A stretch of 32,779 bases of DNA. Origin: Deltaproteobacteria bacterium. GTDB taxonomy: Bacteria; Desulfobacterota; Syntrophia; Syntrophales; Smithellaceae. The DNA lies in contig JAPLJP010000170.1 in the NCBI GenBank assembly GCA_026388535.1, forward strand, positions 1 to 32,779, written 5' to 3'. The notes below the pieces were generated by a model that saw only the letters and a list, made by a program, of their open reading frames with translations, searched no databases and was not told where the DNA came from. Positions 32,627-32,779 of this stretch are shown here, piece by piece; position 1 is the stretch's first letter, and every line of letters starts with the position of its first letter. A program made the translations under genes and the position numbers.

Positions 32627-32779
32627 ATGGATGCAATAAGAATCAAAGGCGCCTCCCAGCATAATTTAAAAAATATAAGTTTGGATATACCCCGCGATAA
32701 ATTTGTCATTATTACCGGAGTTAGCGGTTCCGGTAAATCATCGCTCGCTTTCGACACAATTTATGCTGAAGGTCAAAGG
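32627..32779 (+). CDS. uvrA: excinuclease ABC subunit A, N-terminal end (partial)
   Basis: The frame is open from the ATG at 32627 to the window edge and gives 51 residues: the start [20 protein letters not shown], then the first Walker [17 protein letters not shown] and YAEGQR. This is the UvrA damage-recognition ATPase of nucleotide excision repair. The gene continues beyond the window. There is no strong ribosome binding site ahead, so coupling to surA is possible. Its partner Mfd is encoded three genes upstream. Confidence 0.96.
   Translation, partial: MDAIRIKGASQHNLKNISLDIPRDKFVIITGVSGSGKSSLAFDTIYAEGQR

Overview
The window reads as a chromosomal stretch of an anaerobic, moderately AT-rich Gram-negative bacterium, most likely a deltaproteobacterium (Desulfobacterota) of the Syntrophus/Smithella type. 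The reasons are a SurA-type periplasmic chaperone and lipoproteins, the gene orders xseB-ispA-dxs, tmk-holB-ricT-metG and mfd-PpiC-surA-uvrA, clostridial-type ferredoxin and Nfu proteins, a large acyl-CoA dehydrogenase and a long-chain acyl-CoA synthetase that fit fatty-acid or acyl-CoA metabolism, and a selenocysteine tRNA. The taxonomic placement is inference from gene content, not from a marker search.

Region by region. (1) 1-2953, plus strand: the end of xseB, then ispA and dxs (isoprenoid precursors). (2) 2960-5210, minus strand: an accessory insert made of a truncated glycosyltransferase, a DUF5672 protein and a radical SAM/SPASM protein, with its own promoter, separating dxs from tlyA. 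(3) 5332-9137, plus: tlyA, an ispH fused to a UbiA-like membrane prenyltransferase domain, a lipoprotein, an Nfu-type Fe-S protein and a small 2x[4Fe-4S] ferredoxin not longer than 59 residues, closed by a strong terminator. (4) 9336-14046, plus: tmk, holB, ricT and metG, interrupted between holB and ricT by about 350 bases of hairpins and short repeats; the last hairpin pairs with the ricT ribosome binding site. (5) 14101-16770: divergent dsbC-like gene and acyl-CoA dehydrogenase with back-to-back promoters. (6) 16913-26747, minus: a five-PAS HD-GYP sensor, a TPR protein, an acyl-CoA synthetase, a GH25-like lipoprotein, a nitroreductase, an EVE-like/HNH nuclease with integron-cassette-like ends, the selenocysteine tRNA gene selC, and moeA. 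(7) 27020-end, plus: mfd, a PpiC-type lipoprotein, surA and the start of uvrA.

How they fit together. IspA, Dxs and IspH are three enzymes of the non-mevalonate isoprenoid route; IspH needs a [4Fe-4S] cluster and low-potential electrons, and Nfu and ferredoxin genes lie just downstream. MoeA (molybdenum cofactor) beside selC fits an organism using molybdenum/tungsten selenoenzymes such as formate dehydrogenases, although no selenoprotein is recognised here. The stretch 22254-25350 looks like a small accessory area: three copies of an intergenic repeat, one possible IS end, and the nuclease with GTTAGGT/ACCTAAC borders. The most interesting items are the IspH-UbiA fusion, the structured insert before ricT, the cassette-like nuclease next to selC, and the radical SAM/DUF5672 insert.
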